From: Cypionkella aquatica
GTDB taxonomy: Bacteria > Pseudomonadota > Alphaproteobacteria > Rhodobacterales > Rhodobacteraceae
Assembly: GCF_030161095.1 (NCBI RefSeq)
Contig: NZ_BSPP01000017.1
Location: 1-64,000, forward strand
Reading direction: 5' to 3'
DNA length: 64,000 bases
The translations under genes and the position numbers were made by a program. The notes beneath the pieces were generated by a model that worked only from the letters and a program-made list of their open reading frames with translations, was not told where the DNA came from and ran no database searches. This document shows positions 41,614 through 51,137 of this stretch, piece by piece. Within the stretch, counting starts at the first letter, position 1; every line of letters starts with the position of its first letter.

Positions 41614-44600
41614 ATGGCATCTTATCAAGCACGGCAACGCGATCCGCTTCTCGACCAAGGCACCACAGCGATGTTGGAGCGCCGGGGGCGTGAACTGCTG
41701 GGCATCGCGCTGATCCTGGGCGCTTTCGCCTTCATCCTGATGCTGGGCAGCTATTCGCCCGAAGACCCCGGTTGGATGGTCGCCACGGATGAACCCGCCG
41801 CCAACACGCTGGGCCGCTTTGGCGCAGCACTCGCCTCAACCCTGATGATCATTGGCGGCAAAGGCGCGTGGACGATCCCGCTGATCCTTGGCGCTTGGGG
41901 CCTGCGCTTTGTGCTGCACCGTGGTGCTGAACGCGCAGTCTCGCGCATGGTGTTCGCCGTCATCGCCATCGCCACTGCTTCGGTTTATGCCGCCACCCTG
42001 CTGCCCTCAGCGATGTGGGTGCACAGCTTTGGCATGGGCGGTTTGTTCGGCGATACCGTGGTCGGCGCGTTGATGAACATCATCCCCGGCACCTCGGCGA
42101 TCGGGTTGAAACTGATCTCGCTGGCCTCTGGGGCAGGGATGATCGCGCTGATGCTGTTCGTCACCGGCTTTAACCTGCCCGAGATTCAAGCCGCCTTCCG
42201 CTTTCTGATCACCAGCCTGATCACGACCTATGCCATCCTGCTGGGGGCCGCCGGCAAAGGCGCCGAAGGCACCACCCGCGCCGCCGCCGCGATCCAGGCC
42301 CGCCGCAAACGTGCCGCAGCCGAGGCTGCCGCAGCCGCCGACGCCACCCTGCGCGCCCCTGCGGATTGGCGCGAAGACCGTGCGCAAACCCCGATCCACC
42401 GCGCCGAACCGGCGGTTGAGGCCACCGCCTTCGGTCGCCCCAATACCCTGCGCGCCGATGCCCGCTATGCGGAACCCCCGCGCGCCAATCCGCGCTACCC
42501 CGAACCCTTGGCCGAGGCCGCGCAATACGCCCCCCCGCGTGAGAAAATGGGCCTGCTGGCCCGGATGCCCGCCCTGATGCGCCGCGCCGTCGATCCCGAG
42601 CCCGAATTGATCGAGCCGATCCTCTCGGATGCCGCCGACCAGCTCGACATGCCGTCGGATGATCGCATCAAATCGCGGATTTCCGACGCGATCCGCTCGC
42701 GCACCCGGCCACCCGAGGCGCAGCTTTCCCCGCTCGCCGCCGCCATCCAGCGCCGCGAACCGCCCGTGCAACGCCCGCGCGGCCCGGCCCCTTTGATCGC
42801 TGACACCCGCCCGATGCCGCGGATCGAGCCGCCCGTGGTGGCCCCGCTGCACGCCCAAACTCCTGCAGTGCAGAACGCCTTTGTTGACGCCGAGGATGAC
42901 GAAGCCTTTGGTATCGCAGAAGATAACCATTTCACCCTAAGCGATGATCAAGCCTACGCTGACCGAGACTATGCCGACGAAGACTATATCACTGACACCT
43001 ACGAACCCGACTACACCCCCGCAGAATATACCCCCGCCGCACACACACCCGTCGCAGCCCCGCGCGCCATACCGCCGCTGGCAGCCCCCGAGCGTCGCCC
43101 GGTCGTCCAGCATGTTGTGAAAAAGCCCATCGCCCCTTCGGCCCGCGCAAGCGCCGAAGCCCAGCCCCGCCTGCGCTTTGACGACGCCACCCCGGCCTAT
43201 GAACTTCCGCCAATGTCGCTGCTGACCCCGGCATCCTCGGTGCAACGCCACGCGCTTTCCGATGAAGCCTTGGAAGAAAACGCCCGCATGTTGGAATCGG
43301 TGCTTGATGATTACGGCGTCAAAGGCGAAATCGTCTCGGTCCGCCCCGGCCCGGTCGTCACCATGTACGAACTTGAACCCGCGCCGGGTCTGAAGGCCAG
43401 CCGGGTGATCGGCCTTGCCGACGACATCGCGCGGTCTATGTCGGCCCTGTCGGCCCGCGTCTCGACCGTTCCGGGCCGCACCGTGATCGGGATTGAGCTG
43501 CCCAACGCCACCCGCGAAAAAGTGGTCTTGCGCGAAATCATCGCCGCCCGCGACTTTGGCGACAGCAACATGCGCCTGCCGCTGGCGCTTGGCAAAGACA
43601 TCGGCGGTGATCCTATCGTCGCCAACCTCGCCAAAATGCCCCACCTTTTGATCGCAGGCACCACCGGGTCCGGTAAATCCGTGGCCATCAACACCATGAT
43701 CCTGTCCCTGCTGTATAAACTCAGCCCGGAAGAATGTCGCCTGATCATGATCGACCCCAAGATGCTGGAACTTTCCGTTTATGACGGCATCCCGCACCTG
43801 CTTTCCCCCGTCGTCACCGACCCCAAAAAGGCAGTCGTCGCCCTGAAATGGGTGGTGTCGGAAATGGAGGAGCGCTACCGCAAAATGTCGAAGATGGGCG
43901 TGCGCAACATTGAAGGCTACAATGGCCGCGTGCGTGAAGCGCTGTCGAAGAACGAGATGTTCAAGCGCACCATCCAGACCGGATTTGATGAAGATACCGG
44001 CGAGCCGATGTTTGAAACCGATGAATTCCAGCCTGTCACCATCCCCTATATCGTGGTGGTGGTCGATGAGATGGCCGATCTGATGATGGTCGCTGGCAAG
44101 GAAATCGAAGCCTGCATCCAACGCCTTGCCCAGATGGCCCGCGCCTCTGGTATCCACCTGATCATGGCCACCCAGCGCCCAAGCGTGGACGTGATCACCG
44201 GCACCATCAAAGCCAACTTCCCGACGCGGATTTCCTTCCAAGTCACTTCCAAAATCGACTCACGCACCATCCTTGGCGAACAAGGTGCCGAACAACTCTT
44301 GGGCATGGGCGACATGCTCTACATGGCAGGCGGTGGCCGCGTCAGCCGTATCCACGGCCCGTTCGTGAGTGATGAGGAAGTCGAAGAAATCGTCAACCAC
44401 CTCAAATCCTACGGCCCGCCGGTCTATATGTCGGGCGTGATCGAAGGCCCCGAGGATGAAAACGCCGCCGAGATCGACAGCCTTCTCGGCCTCGGTTCCG
44501 ACGGTCTTGACGATAGCCTTTATGATCAAGCCGTCGCCATCGTCGCCAAAGACCGCAAATGCTCGACCTCTTATATCCAGCGCAAACTCGGCATCGGCTA

Positions 44601-44700
44601 TAACAAGGCCGCGAAACTGGTGGAACAGATGGAAGAACACTCCGTCATCACCGCCGCCAACCACGTCGGCAAGCGCGAGATCCTGCTGCCAGAACACTAG
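41614..44700 (+). CDS. ftsK: DNA translocase FtsK
   Basis: A 1028-residue septal DNA pump that clears and sorts chromosome dimers at division. The N-terminal 200 residues hold four to five membrane helices (for example [19 protein letters not shown]). A long disordered linker rich in Arg, Pro and Glu (about 210-520) follows. The motor has Walker A GTTGSGKS near residue 685 and [16 protein letters not shown] as Walker B. The last 60 residues are the gamma winged helix that reads KOPS sites ([23 protein letters not shown]-like). GAGGACAGGG lies before the ATG. It ends at a very strong terminator. Confidence 0.97.
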   Translation: MASYQARQRDPLLDQGTTAMLERRGRELLGIALILGAFAFILMLGSYSPEDPGWMVATDEPAANTLGRFGAALASTLMIIGGKGAWTIPLILGAWGLRFVLHRGAERAVSRMVFAVIAIATASVYAATLLPSAMWVHSFGMGGLFGDTVVGALMNIIPGTSAIGLKLISLASGAGMIALMLFVTGFNLPEIQAAFRFLITSLITTYAILLGAAGKGAEGTTRAAAAIQARRKRAAAEAAAAADATLRAPADWREDRAQTPIHRAEPAVEATAFGRPNTLRADARYAEPPRANPRYPEPLAEAAQYAPPREKMGLLARMPALMRRAVDPEPELIEPILSDAADQLDMPSDDRIKSRISDAIRSRTRPPEAQLSPLAAAIQRREPPVQRPRGPAPLIADTRPMPRIEPPVVAPLHAQTPAVQNAFVDAEDDEAFGIAEDNHFTLSDDQAYADRDYADEDYITDTYEPDYTPAEYTPAAHTPVAAPRAIPPLAAPERRPVVQHVVKKPIAPSARASAEAQPRLRFDDATPAYELPPMSLLTPASSVQRHALSDEALEENARMLESVLDDYGVKGEIVSVRPGPVVTMYELEPAPGLKASRVIGLADDIARSMSALSARVSTVPGRTVIGIELPNATREKVVLREIIAARDFGDSNMRLPLALGKDIGGDPIVANLAKMPHLLIAGTTGSGKSVAINTMILSLLYKLSPEECRLIMIDPKMLELSVYDGIPHLLSPVVTDPKKAVVALKWVVSEMEERYRKMSKMGVRNIEGYNGRVREALSKNEMFKRTIQTGFDEDTGEPMFETDEFQPVTIPYIVVVVDEMADLMMVAGKEIEACIQRLAQMARASGIHLIMATQRPSVDVITGTIKANFPTRISFQVTSKIDSRTILGEQGAEQLLGMGDMLYMAGGGRVSRIHGPFVSDEEVEEIVNHLKSYGPPVYMSGVIEGPEDENAAEIDSLLGLGSDGLDDSLYDQAVAIVAKDRKCSTSYIQRKLGIGYNKAAKLVEQMEEHSVITAANHVGKREILLPEH

Positions 44701-44715
44701 GCCGCAGCTTTACAC

Positions 44716-44757
44716 CAAAACAAAACGCGCGCAGGAACCTGCGCGCGTTTTGTTTTG
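44716..44757. terminator. ftsK terminator with 20-bp perfect arms
   Basis: Bases 44716-44735 and 44738-44757 are exact reverse complements separated by AA. The stem core is GCGCGCAGG/CCTGCGCGC flanked by A-rich and T-rich tracts, giving a U-rich tail in either direction. Confidence 0.95.
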
Positions 44758-44876
44758 CCCAGTTTTTTTCTCAGTGCAGCACCCACGCTCTCAGCCGAGC
44801 ATTTATTCAAACAAGATAAAAATTTGCGTCCCGCCCCAGCGGCCTCGCCCCTGCGGGTCTTGGCCGCCAGAAATGG

Positions 44877-44962
44877 TTTCCTACTGGCTAAGATATCCCC
44901 GCCGGAGGCTCCCGCAGTTGATGTCGGATGCCTCCGGCGGGGATATTTAAGAACAGGTGAAA
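44877..44962. repeat. Long inverted repeat of the ATATCCCCGCCGGAGGC family
   Basis: ATATCCCCGCCGGAGGC (44893-44909) and GCCTCCGGCGGGGATAT (44930-44946) are perfect 17-bp arms around 20 bases. Outer flanks TTTCCTACTGGCTAAG and TTAAGAACAGGTGAAAT pair imperfectly. The right flank matches the 16711 copy; the left flank matches the 32845 and 7391 copies. Confidence 0.8.
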
Positions 44963-45009
44963 TACAAGGCGTAAGATTAGGGTTCGATCCCGCCACGCAA
45001 GGCCAAGCC

Positions 45010-45024
45010 TTAACAAGCCGTTAA
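45010..45024 (+). promoter_or_regulatory. Perfect TTAA-N7-TTAA site (CtrA-type binding site)
   Basis: TTAA, seven bases (CAAGCCG), TTAA followed by C. This is the full consensus for the alphaproteobacterial cell-cycle regulator CtrA. No plus-strand gene starts downstream and the flanking genes are both pointing into the region, so its target is not obvious. Confidence 0.5.
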
Positions 45025-45092
45025 CAGACCCTGCATAACCTATTGATATTTATAGAGTGGTCGCTCTGTCCACGCGTGGACAGGTTGCGGCC

Positions 45093-45869
45093 TCAGGCCC
45101 CAATCAACCGCGACCGCGCCTTCAAAGCCGCCAGCCAGGCCAGCCCATGCACGGTTGCCCTTGAGGGCCGATATTCCGCCGACACCCAGCCCTGATAGCC
45201 GGTTTCGTCCAGACTGGCACAAAGCCCCGCAAGATCAAAGCCACCACCCCCGGGCTCATTCCGGCTGGGAAAGCCCGCGATCTGAACATGATTGACCCGA
45301 GGCCCATGCTTGGCCCAAACGCCCGCCGCATCGCCATGAATCCGGGCGGCATGCCAGAGATCGAACTGAATCCCGACCTGCGCCAACCCCAGATCATCCA
45401 CGATCCGGCCCGCCTGATCGAAGTCGTTCAGGAAGTAACCCGGCATGTCATCCGGGTTCAATGGCTCTAAAGCGATGCCCAGATCGGGGGACTGCGCCGC
45501 GGCCCAAGCCAAATTTTCGACATACACCTGCTCAGCTTGCGGCCCCTTCGCCACGCCGGCCATCACATGAACACGAGGCACCGCCAGCCGCGCCGCCAAT
45601 TCTGCCGCGCGCAGGAAGCCATCGCGAAACCGCTGCTCTTCTCCCGGCACCGCCGCAAAGCCACGGTCCCCTGCCGCCCAATCCCCGGGCGGCGTGTTGA
45701 TCATCACCAAGGGCAGGCCAGCCAAGGCCGTCTCCCATTCTTTGGCCGAGTAATCGTAGGGGAACAGGATTTCCGCACCATCAAACCCCGCCTGCGCGGC
45801 CAAGCCGGGGCGGTCGAGGGCGGAAACCTCGGTGAAGAGCATGGTCAGGTTGGCGGCAAAATTCGGCAT
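45093..45869 (-). CDS. hyi: Hydroxypyruvate isomerase / sugar-phosphate isomerase-like TIM barrel
   Basis: A 258-residue xylose-isomerase-like TIM barrel. The sequence starts MPNFAANLTMLFTEVSALDRPGLAAQAGFDGAEILFPYDY and contains GIALEPLNPDDMPGYFLNDFDQAG and VGIQFDLWHA, whose Glu and Asp are metal ligands, as in hydroxypyruvate isomerase (Hyi), which interconverts hydroxypyruvate and tartronate semialdehyde in glyoxylate metabolism. OtnI (2-oxo-tetronate isomerase) is a close alternative. The ATG shares one base with the upstream DUF1285 stop (TGATG). The frame upstream belongs to no known N-terminus. glcDEF lies 8 kb away. Confidence 0.85.
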   Translation of the reverse strand: MPNFAANLTMLFTEVSALDRPGLAAQAGFDGAEILFPYDYSAKEWETALAGLPLVMINTPPGDWAAGDRGFAAVPGEEQRFRDGFLRAAELAARLAVPRVHVMAGVAKGPQAEQVYVENLAWAAAQSPDLGIALEPLNPDDMPGYFLNDFDQAGRIVDDLGLAQVGIQFDLWHAARIHGDAAGVWAKHGPRVNHVQIAGFPSRNEPGGGGFDLAGLCASLDETGYQGWVSAEYRPSRATVHGLAWLAALKARSRLIGA

Positions 45870-46462
45870 CAGCGCAGGTCTAGCGAAGGAATGACCGGAA
45901 AGAAACACCCATCTGACCAAAGCCCGAACCAGCTTTCCCCGCGATGATCGTGATGCACGCCAAGATCAATCAAGCGGTAGAACGATTTCCGGTCAATCAA
46001 CGCCTCAAGCCCGGCGCGGATGTGGACATAGGGCGCGGGCTCGCCGTCCGCCCCGATCACCACCCGGATCGGATCGGCGGTGCTGGCCACGACCTCATCC
46101 TCGGTCTTGGTGAAAAAGCGCAAAACCTGCTGTTCCCCCGTACCCTCGGCCTCAAAATCAACCGCCAGCATCGGCGCGTCATCGACTTTGATCCGCACCT
46201 TTTCCACCGGAGTGACCAGAAAATACTCATCCCCCTCGCGCCGCAGAATCGAGGAAAACAACTTCACCAGCCCCATTCGCCCGATCGGAGAGCCTTCGTG
46301 GAACCAGTTTCCATCCTTTGCGATCCGCATATCAATGTCGCCGCAAAACGGCGGATGCCAAAGATGCACCGGCGGAGGGCCCTTTTTCGCGGCAGCCTGC
46401 ACCGCAGCCAGCCCTTCAGCCAGCGGTTTCACGATCATTTGTGCGTCTTCGCTTTTTGCCAT
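45869..46462 (-). CDS. DUF1285 domain protein
   Basis: A 197-residue cytosolic protein. The core (PPVHLWHPPFCGDIDMRIAKDGNWFHEGSPIGRMGLVKLFSSILRREGDEYFLVTPVEKVRIKVDDAPMLAVDFEAEG) matches DUF1285, a family found in proteobacteria; a solved member was proposed to bind small ligands, but function is unknown. The start at 46462 is the first Met in the conserved N-terminus. It is divergent from the moxR operon, with only 60 bases between the two starts, so a shared control region is likely. The hyi gene follows with a one-base overlap. Confidence 0.88.
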   Translation of the reverse strand: MAKSEDAQMIVKPLAEGLAAVQAAAKKGPPPVHLWHPPFCGDIDMRIAKDGNWFHEGSPIGRMGLVKLFSSILRREGDEYFLVTPVEKVRIKVDDAPMLAVDFEAEGTGEQQVLRFFTKTEDEVVASTADPIRVVIGADGEPAPYVHIRAGLEALIDRKSFYRLIDLGVHHDHRGESWFGLWSDGCFFPVIPSLDLR

Positions 46463-46522
46463 TTGTACCCGGCACCTAGATTGGATCATATGGCAGCATA
46501 TAACCTGTTCCGGAGAATTGTC

Positions 46523-47527
46523 ATGGCCGATCCCACCCAGCTTGTCGCCGAGATTGAAAGCTTAGGCGCGCGGTTGGCGCAGGCGAAGGCCTCCATCAAT
46601 CAGCGCTTTATCGGGCAGGACAAGGTAGTCGATCAGGTTTTGGCCGCGATGCTGTGTGGCGGCCACGCTTTGCTGGTCGGTCTGCCGGGCTTGGGCAAGA
46701 CGCTGCTGGTCGATACGCTGTCCACCGTGATGGGGCTGAAAGGCAACCGCATCCAGTTCACCCCCGATCTGATGCCAGCCGATATTCTGGGGTCCGAGGT
46801 GTTGGAAACCGCCGCCGATGGCAGCCGCGCGTTTCGCTTTATCGAAGGCCCGGTGTTCTGCCAGTTGCTGATGGCGGATGAAATCAACCGTGCCAGCCCG
46901 CGCACTCAGTCAGCCCTGCTGCAGGCCATGCAGGAAAAAGAGGTCACCATCGCGGGCCAACATCGCGCTTTGGGTCGCCCGTTCCATGTGCTGGCCACGC
47001 AAAACCCGATTGAACAGGAAGGCACCTATCCGCTGCCCGAGGCTCAGTTGGATCGTTTCCTTTTGCAAGTGAACGTCGAATACCCCACCCGCGCGCACGA
47101 GCGTGACATTCTGCTGGCCACCACCGGCGCCACCGAAACCGCAGCACATCAGGTGTTCAGCGCCGAAGAATTGCTGGCTGCGCAAACCGTGCTGCGCCGG
47201 ATGCCGGTGGGCGATCAGGTGGTCGAGGCTATTCTTGATCTGGTCCGCGCCTGCCGCCCCGGCGAGGCAGAGGGCCGCGATCTGGCCGGCAGCCTGTCTT
47301 GGGGCCCCGGTCCGCGTGCCGCCCAAGCCCTGATGCTGACCGTGCGCGCCCGCGCACTGCTGGATGGCCGCCTTGTGCCAACGATTGCCGATGTCGCCGC
47401 AATGGCAAAACCTGTGCTGGAACACCGCATGGCCTTGTCTTTCGCCGCCCGTGCGCGCGGGGAAACCTTGTCGGGCCTGATTGATCGCACCATCTCCCGC
47501 AGCCTGAAACTTGAGGCCGCTGCGTGA
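46523..47527 (+). CDS. MoxR family AAA+ ATPase
   Basis: A 334-residue AAA+ ATPase of the MoxR/RavA group, chaperone-like remodelers of metal-dependent vWA-domain partners. Walker A is GLPGLGKT at residues 53-60, Walker B is LLMADEINRASP (D119, E120), and sensor 1 (VLATQNPIEQEGTYPLPEAQLDRF) is the MoxR hallmark. Start 46523 has CGGAGAA upstream; an ATG at 46490 is in frame but lacks a site. It heads a four-gene unit of overlapping genes: DUF58, BatA/DUF4159 and a vWA/amidotransferase-like protein. Confidence 0.95.
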   Translation: MADPTQLVAEIESLGARLAQAKASINQRFIGQDKVVDQVLAAMLCGGHALLVGLPGLGKTLLVDTLSTVMGLKGNRIQFTPDLMPADILGSEVLETAADGSRAFRFIEGPVFCQLLMADEINRASPRTQSALLQAMQEKEVTIAGQHRALGRPFHVLATQNPIEQEGTYPLPEAQLDRFLLQVNVEYPTRAHERDILLATTGATETAAHQVFSAEELLAAQTVLRRMPVGDQVVEAILDLVRACRPGEAEGRDLAGSLSWGPGPRAAQALMLTVRARALLDGRLVPTIADVAAMAKPVLEHRMALSFAARARGETLSGLIDRTISRSLKLEAAA

Positions 47528-48390
47528 GCCTATCCGCCGATCTTCGGGGCCGCGCCGAAACGCTGGGCCAATCGCTGCCAGCCCTGCTGGCCGAGGCTGA
47601 GCATCTGGCAGCAACCCTGATGCTGGGCGAACATGGTCGCCGCCGCGCGGGACAAGGTGATGAGTTCTGGCAATACCGCCCCGCCCATCAGGGCGATGCA
47701 GCGCGTTCGATTGACTGGCGCAGATCGGCACGATCCGACGCGCATTTCATCCGCGAACGCGAATGGCAGGCGGCGCAATCGGTGACGCTTTGGGTCGATG
47801 CGGCGCGGTCTATGGCGTTTTCGGGTGACAAGGACCGCGCGTCGAAACTGGACCGCGCCCGTCTGCTGGCGCTGGCCCTATCAGTCTTGTTGCTGCGCGG
47901 GGGCGAGCGGGTTGGTCTGTCTGGCACCACGCCAAAGCCGGGTCGCGCGCAGATCATGAGTATGCTTGAAGGTCTGGCCTCGGACAGGGCAGACGATTAC
48001 GGCACGCCCGAAATTTCCGGCATGGTCAGCCACGGCCGCGCAGTGTTCCTGTCAGATTTCCTCGGGCAGCTTGAACCTTTGGAGACCGCCCTGACCCTTG
48101 CCGCAGATCGTGGTGTGCGGGGTGTTCTGCTGCAAGTGCTTGATACGTCAGAGGAAACCTTTCCATTTCAAGGCCGCACCATTTTTGAATCCATGCAAGG
48201 CAGCCTCAAACACGAAACTCAATCCGCAGGCGACTTGCGCAGCCGCTATCTGGATCGTCTGGCCGAGCGCAAGGCCCGGCTGACCACTCTCGCCCGCGCG
48301 ATGGGCTGGCATTATCACTGCCACCACACCGGGCAATCGGCGCAAACGGCGCTGCTCTGGGCCTATAATGCGCTGGAGGGGGGGCGATGA
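47524..48390 (+). CDS. DUF58 domain protein
   Basis: A 288-residue protein typical of moxR operons. The DUF58 signature runs through RRAGQGDEFWQYRPAHQGDAARSIDWRRSARSDAHFIREREWQAAQSVTLWVDAARSMAFSG; this leads into a vWA-like fold whose metal motif is degenerate (VDAARSM rather than DxSxS). DUF58 proteins are thought to be scaffolds for the vWA proteins folded by MoxR. It begins with GTG overlapping the moxR stop (GTGA) and ends overlapping the next ATG (ATGA). No membrane segment is seen. Confidence 0.93.
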   Translation: MSLSADLRGRAETLGQSLPALLAEAEHLAATLMLGEHGRRRAGQGDEFWQYRPAHQGDAARSIDWRRSARSDAHFIREREWQAAQSVTLWVDAARSMAFSGDKDRASKLDRARLLALALSVLLLRGGERVGLSGTTPKPGRAQIMSMLEGLASDRADDYGTPEISGMVSHGRAVFLSDFLGQLEPLETALTLAADRGVRGVLLQVLDTSEETFPFQGRTIFESMQGSLKHETQSAGDLRSRYLDRLAERKARLTTLARAMGWHYHCHHTGQSAQTALLWAYNALEGGR

Positions 48391-51137
48391 GCATGCTTGC
48401 CTTCACGACGCCGTGGCTGCTTTGGGGCCTGATCGCCATCCCGATCTTGTGGCTGCTTTTGCGCGCCATCCCGCCCGCACCGATCCGCCGCCGCTTTCCC
48501 GCCGTGGCCCTGCTGCTGGGCCTGACCGATGAAGACCGCCAAGCCGACAAAACCCCGTGGTGGCTGTTGTTGCTGCGCGCCTTGGCGGTGGCCGCAGCGA
48601 TCATCGGTTTTGCGGGACCGATCCTGAACCCAGAGAACCGCGCCGCAGGCACAGGACCATTGCTGATCGTGCTGGACGGCGGCTGGGCCGATGCTCGCGA
48701 TTGGCCGGGGCGGTTGGACAAGGCGAATACCCTGCTGGCCGAAGCTGGCCGTGCAGGCCGCACCGTGGCGGTGATCCGTTTGACCGACCTGCCGCAAGCC
48801 GTCAGCTTTCAAGATGCCGAAGCTTGGGCAGGCCGCCTTGCCGCGATGGAGCCGCAGCCTTTCTCGCCGCAAGGGTATGAAAATTGGGTAAAAATCCTGC
48901 CCTCGGATAGGTTCGACAGCTATTGGCTGTCGGATGGGCTGGATCATTCGGGCCGCGATGCGCTGCTGACCGCTCTGCAAGCCAAAGGGAACCTGACCGC
49001 TTTGCTGTCGCCGCGCCCGGTGTTCGCGCTGCGCCCCGCCGTGTTTGAAGATGGCAAGATCAGCCTCACCGCAGCACGCCTGCCCGGCGATGCCGCCGAT
49101 CTTGACGTGATTGCGCGTGGGCCTGATCCTTCGGGCATCGACCGCGAACTTGCCCGCAGCCCGCTGCACTTCGACGCCAATGCGCCCGATGCGAAAGTCA
49201 CGCTGGATTTGCCGCCAGAACTCCGCAACCGAGTCAACCGTTTTGAAATTCTGGGCCAACGCAGCGCGGGCGCGGTCAGTCTGACCGATGACAGCCTCAA
49301 GCGCCGCAAGATCGCGGTGATCGGTGGCACGCCCGACCGCGAAGGTCTACCCTTGCTGCAACCGACCTACTACCTGCGCCAAGCCCTGACCCCGGTTGCC
49401 GATCTGCTGGAAGGTGGTCTGTCGGATGTGATCCCCGCCAACCCTGATGTGATCATCCTTGCCGATATCGCCAAGCTGACCCCACAGGAAAGCGATAGCC
49501 TGCTGGAATGGGTCAACAAGGGCGGGCTGCTGTTGCGCTTTGCTGGCCCCCGCCTTGCTGCATCCGAAGTTTCCCGCGTCGACGAAGACCCGCTGATGCC
49601 GGTGCGCCTGCGCGAAGGGGGGCGGTCGGTTGGCGGCGCGATGAGTTGGGGCGAGCCGAAAACCCTCGCCCCCTTCCCCGAGAATTCGCCCTTTCACGGG
49701 CTGACCGTCCCTGACGATGTGACCGTGACCGAGCAAGTCCTTGCCCAACCCGACCCCGATCTGGCCGAGCGCACCATCGCAGCCCTGACCGATGGCACGC
49801 CTTTGGTGACGCGCAAAGTCATCGGCGCTGGCCAAGTGGTGCTGGTGCATGTCACCGCCAATGCCGAATGGTCGAGCCTGCCCTTGTCGGGCCTGTTCGT
49901 GCAGATGTTGGAGCGTTTGGCAGTCTCAACCAAGCCCGCGCAACCCGATGCACAGGATCTGGCGGGGCTGACGTGGGTGCCGCAAAAGATCATGGATGGC
50001 TACGGGGTTGAACGTGACGCGGGCGAAATCGCCGGGGTTGCGGGCGAAGATTTGGGGAAGGCGATCTCTGCTGGCCCCAATCCCACCTTGCCCGCTGGGC
50101 TTTACGCCAGCACGGATCGCAAAGTGGCGCTGAATGTGATCTCGGCCAAAACTCAGATCACAGCCGCAACCTGGCCTGCGGGCACTGTGATCGAGGGTAT
50201 AGAAACCGTGAAAGCACAGGCGCTGAAGGGCATCCTGCTGACCGCTGCGATGCTTATGCTGGCGCTGGATGTGCTGGCGGCGCTGTGGGTTTCGGGCCGC
50301 ATCGGTGGCCTTGCCCGCAGCGCTGCCGTGCTGCTTGCCCTGATGGCCCCCTATGACGCCCGCGCCCAAATCCCCGACGATGTCAAAGCCATCGAGGCGA
50401 CGCGCGGCGTGGTGCTGGGCTACGTACAAACCGGCGATGCGGGGGTTGACGCGGTCTCTGAAGCCGGGATGCGCGGGCTTAGCGATCAGTTGTGGCTGCG
50501 CACCTCGGTCGAGCCCGAAGCCCCGATGGGCATTGACCTCGAACAGGACGATCTGGCGTTTTACGCCTTTCTGTACTGGCCGATCACCCCGAACCAACCG
50601 ATCCCGTCAACCGCGGCCTATGCCAAGCTGAACCGCTTTTTGCGCACGGGTGGCATGATCATGTTTGACACCCGTGACGGCGATATTGCTGGCTTTTCTG
50701 GTGATTCCACACCCGAAGGCCAGATGCTGCAACTGCTCGCCTCGGGTCTCGACATCCCACCGCTGGAACCGATGCCGCAAGACCATGTGCTGACCCGCAG
50801 CTTTTATCTGTTGCAGGATTTCCCCGGCCGTTACGCGGGCGGCGCTGTCTGGGTCGAGGCATCAGACCCCGCCGCCGAACAGACCGAAGGCATGCCGTTT
50901 CGTAACCTGAACGATGGCGTCACCCCGGTGATTATCGGCAGCGCCGATTGGGCCTCGGCTTGGGCGATTGACCCTGATGGCGTGCCGATGTTCCCGGTGG
51001 GGCGCGGCTACGCGGGCGAAGATCAGCGCGAGATTTCCTATCGTTTCGGCATCAACGTCATCATGCATGTGCTGACCGGAAATTATAAATCGGATCAGGT
51101 CCATGTACCTGCCCTGCTGGAAAGGTTGGGCGAATGA
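48387..51137 (+). CDS. BatA-like membrane protein with C-terminal DUF4159 domain
   Basis: A 916-residue protein. Residues 1-80 are the BatA N-terminal module: LAFTTPWLLWGLIAIPILWLLLRAIPPAP, then a second membrane helix (WWLLLLRALAVAAAIIGFAGPIL). A large periplasm-facing region with a degenerate vWA/ThuA-like architecture (VIIADIAKLTPQESDSLLEWVNKGG) follows to about 600, then two further membrane helices (about 612-665) and a DUF4159 domain (DDVKAIEATRGVVLGYVQTGD ... FRTGGMIMFDTRDGD). It is a fusion type seen in alphaproteobacteria. The gene overlaps its neighbours by 4 bases on both sides. Confidence 0.9.
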   Translation: MSMLAFTTPWLLWGLIAIPILWLLLRAIPPAPIRRRFPAVALLLGLTDEDRQADKTPWWLLLLRALAVAAAIIGFAGPILNPENRAAGTGPLLIVLDGGWADARDWPGRLDKANTLLAEAGRAGRTVAVIRLTDLPQAVSFQDAEAWAGRLAAMEPQPFSPQGYENWVKILPSDRFDSYWLSDGLDHSGRDALLTALQAKGNLTALLSPRPVFALRPAVFEDGKISLTAARLPGDAADLDVIARGPDPSGIDRELARSPLHFDANAPDAKVTLDLPPELRNRVNRFEILGQRSAGAVSLTDDSLKRRKIAVIGGTPDREGLPLLQPTYYLRQALTPVADLLEGGLSDVIPANPDVIILADIAKLTPQESDSLLEWVNKGGLLLRFAGPRLAASEVSRVDEDPLMPVRLREGGRSVGGAMSWGEPKTLAPFPENSPFHGLTVPDDVTVTEQVLAQPDPDLAERTIAALTDGTPLVTRKVIGAGQVVLVHVTANAEWSSLPLSGLFVQMLERLAVSTKPAQPDAQDLAGLTWVPQKIMDGYGVERDAGEIAGVAGEDLGKAISAGPNPTLPAGLYASTDRKVALNVISAKTQITAATWPAGTVIEGIETVKAQALKGILLTAAMLMLALDVLAALWVSGRIGGLARSAAVLLALMAPYDARAQIPDDVKAIEATRGVVLGYVQTGDAGVDAVSEAGMRGLSDQLWLRTSVEPEAPMGIDLEQDDLAFYAFLYWPITPNQPIPSTAAYAKLNRFLRTGGMIMFDTRDGDIAGFSGDSTPEGQMLQLLASGLDIPPLEPMPQDHVLTRSFYLLQDFPGRYAGGAVWVEASDPAAEQTEGMPFRNLNDGVTPVIIGSADWASAWAIDPDGVPMFPVGRGYAGEDQREISYRFGINVIMHVLTGNYKSDQVHVPALLERLGE

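Larger units (their letters stand above)
44701..45092. other. 392-base region without a protein gene
   Basis: Between the ftsK stop and the hydroxypyruvate isomerase stop lie a 20-bp-arm terminator (44716-44757), a long inverted repeat (44877-44962), a perfect TTAA-N7-TTAA site (45010-45024) and an 18-bp perfect palindrome, CTGTCCACGCGTGGACAG (45066-45083). No credible coding frame is seen. An unannotated small RNA on the plus strand after 45024 is possible. Confidence 0.6.

Noticed and set aside
42937-44241. Minus-strand frame of 434 codons opposite ftsK
   Set aside because: Antisense to the FtsK motor; Gly/Asp/His-rich shadow composition.
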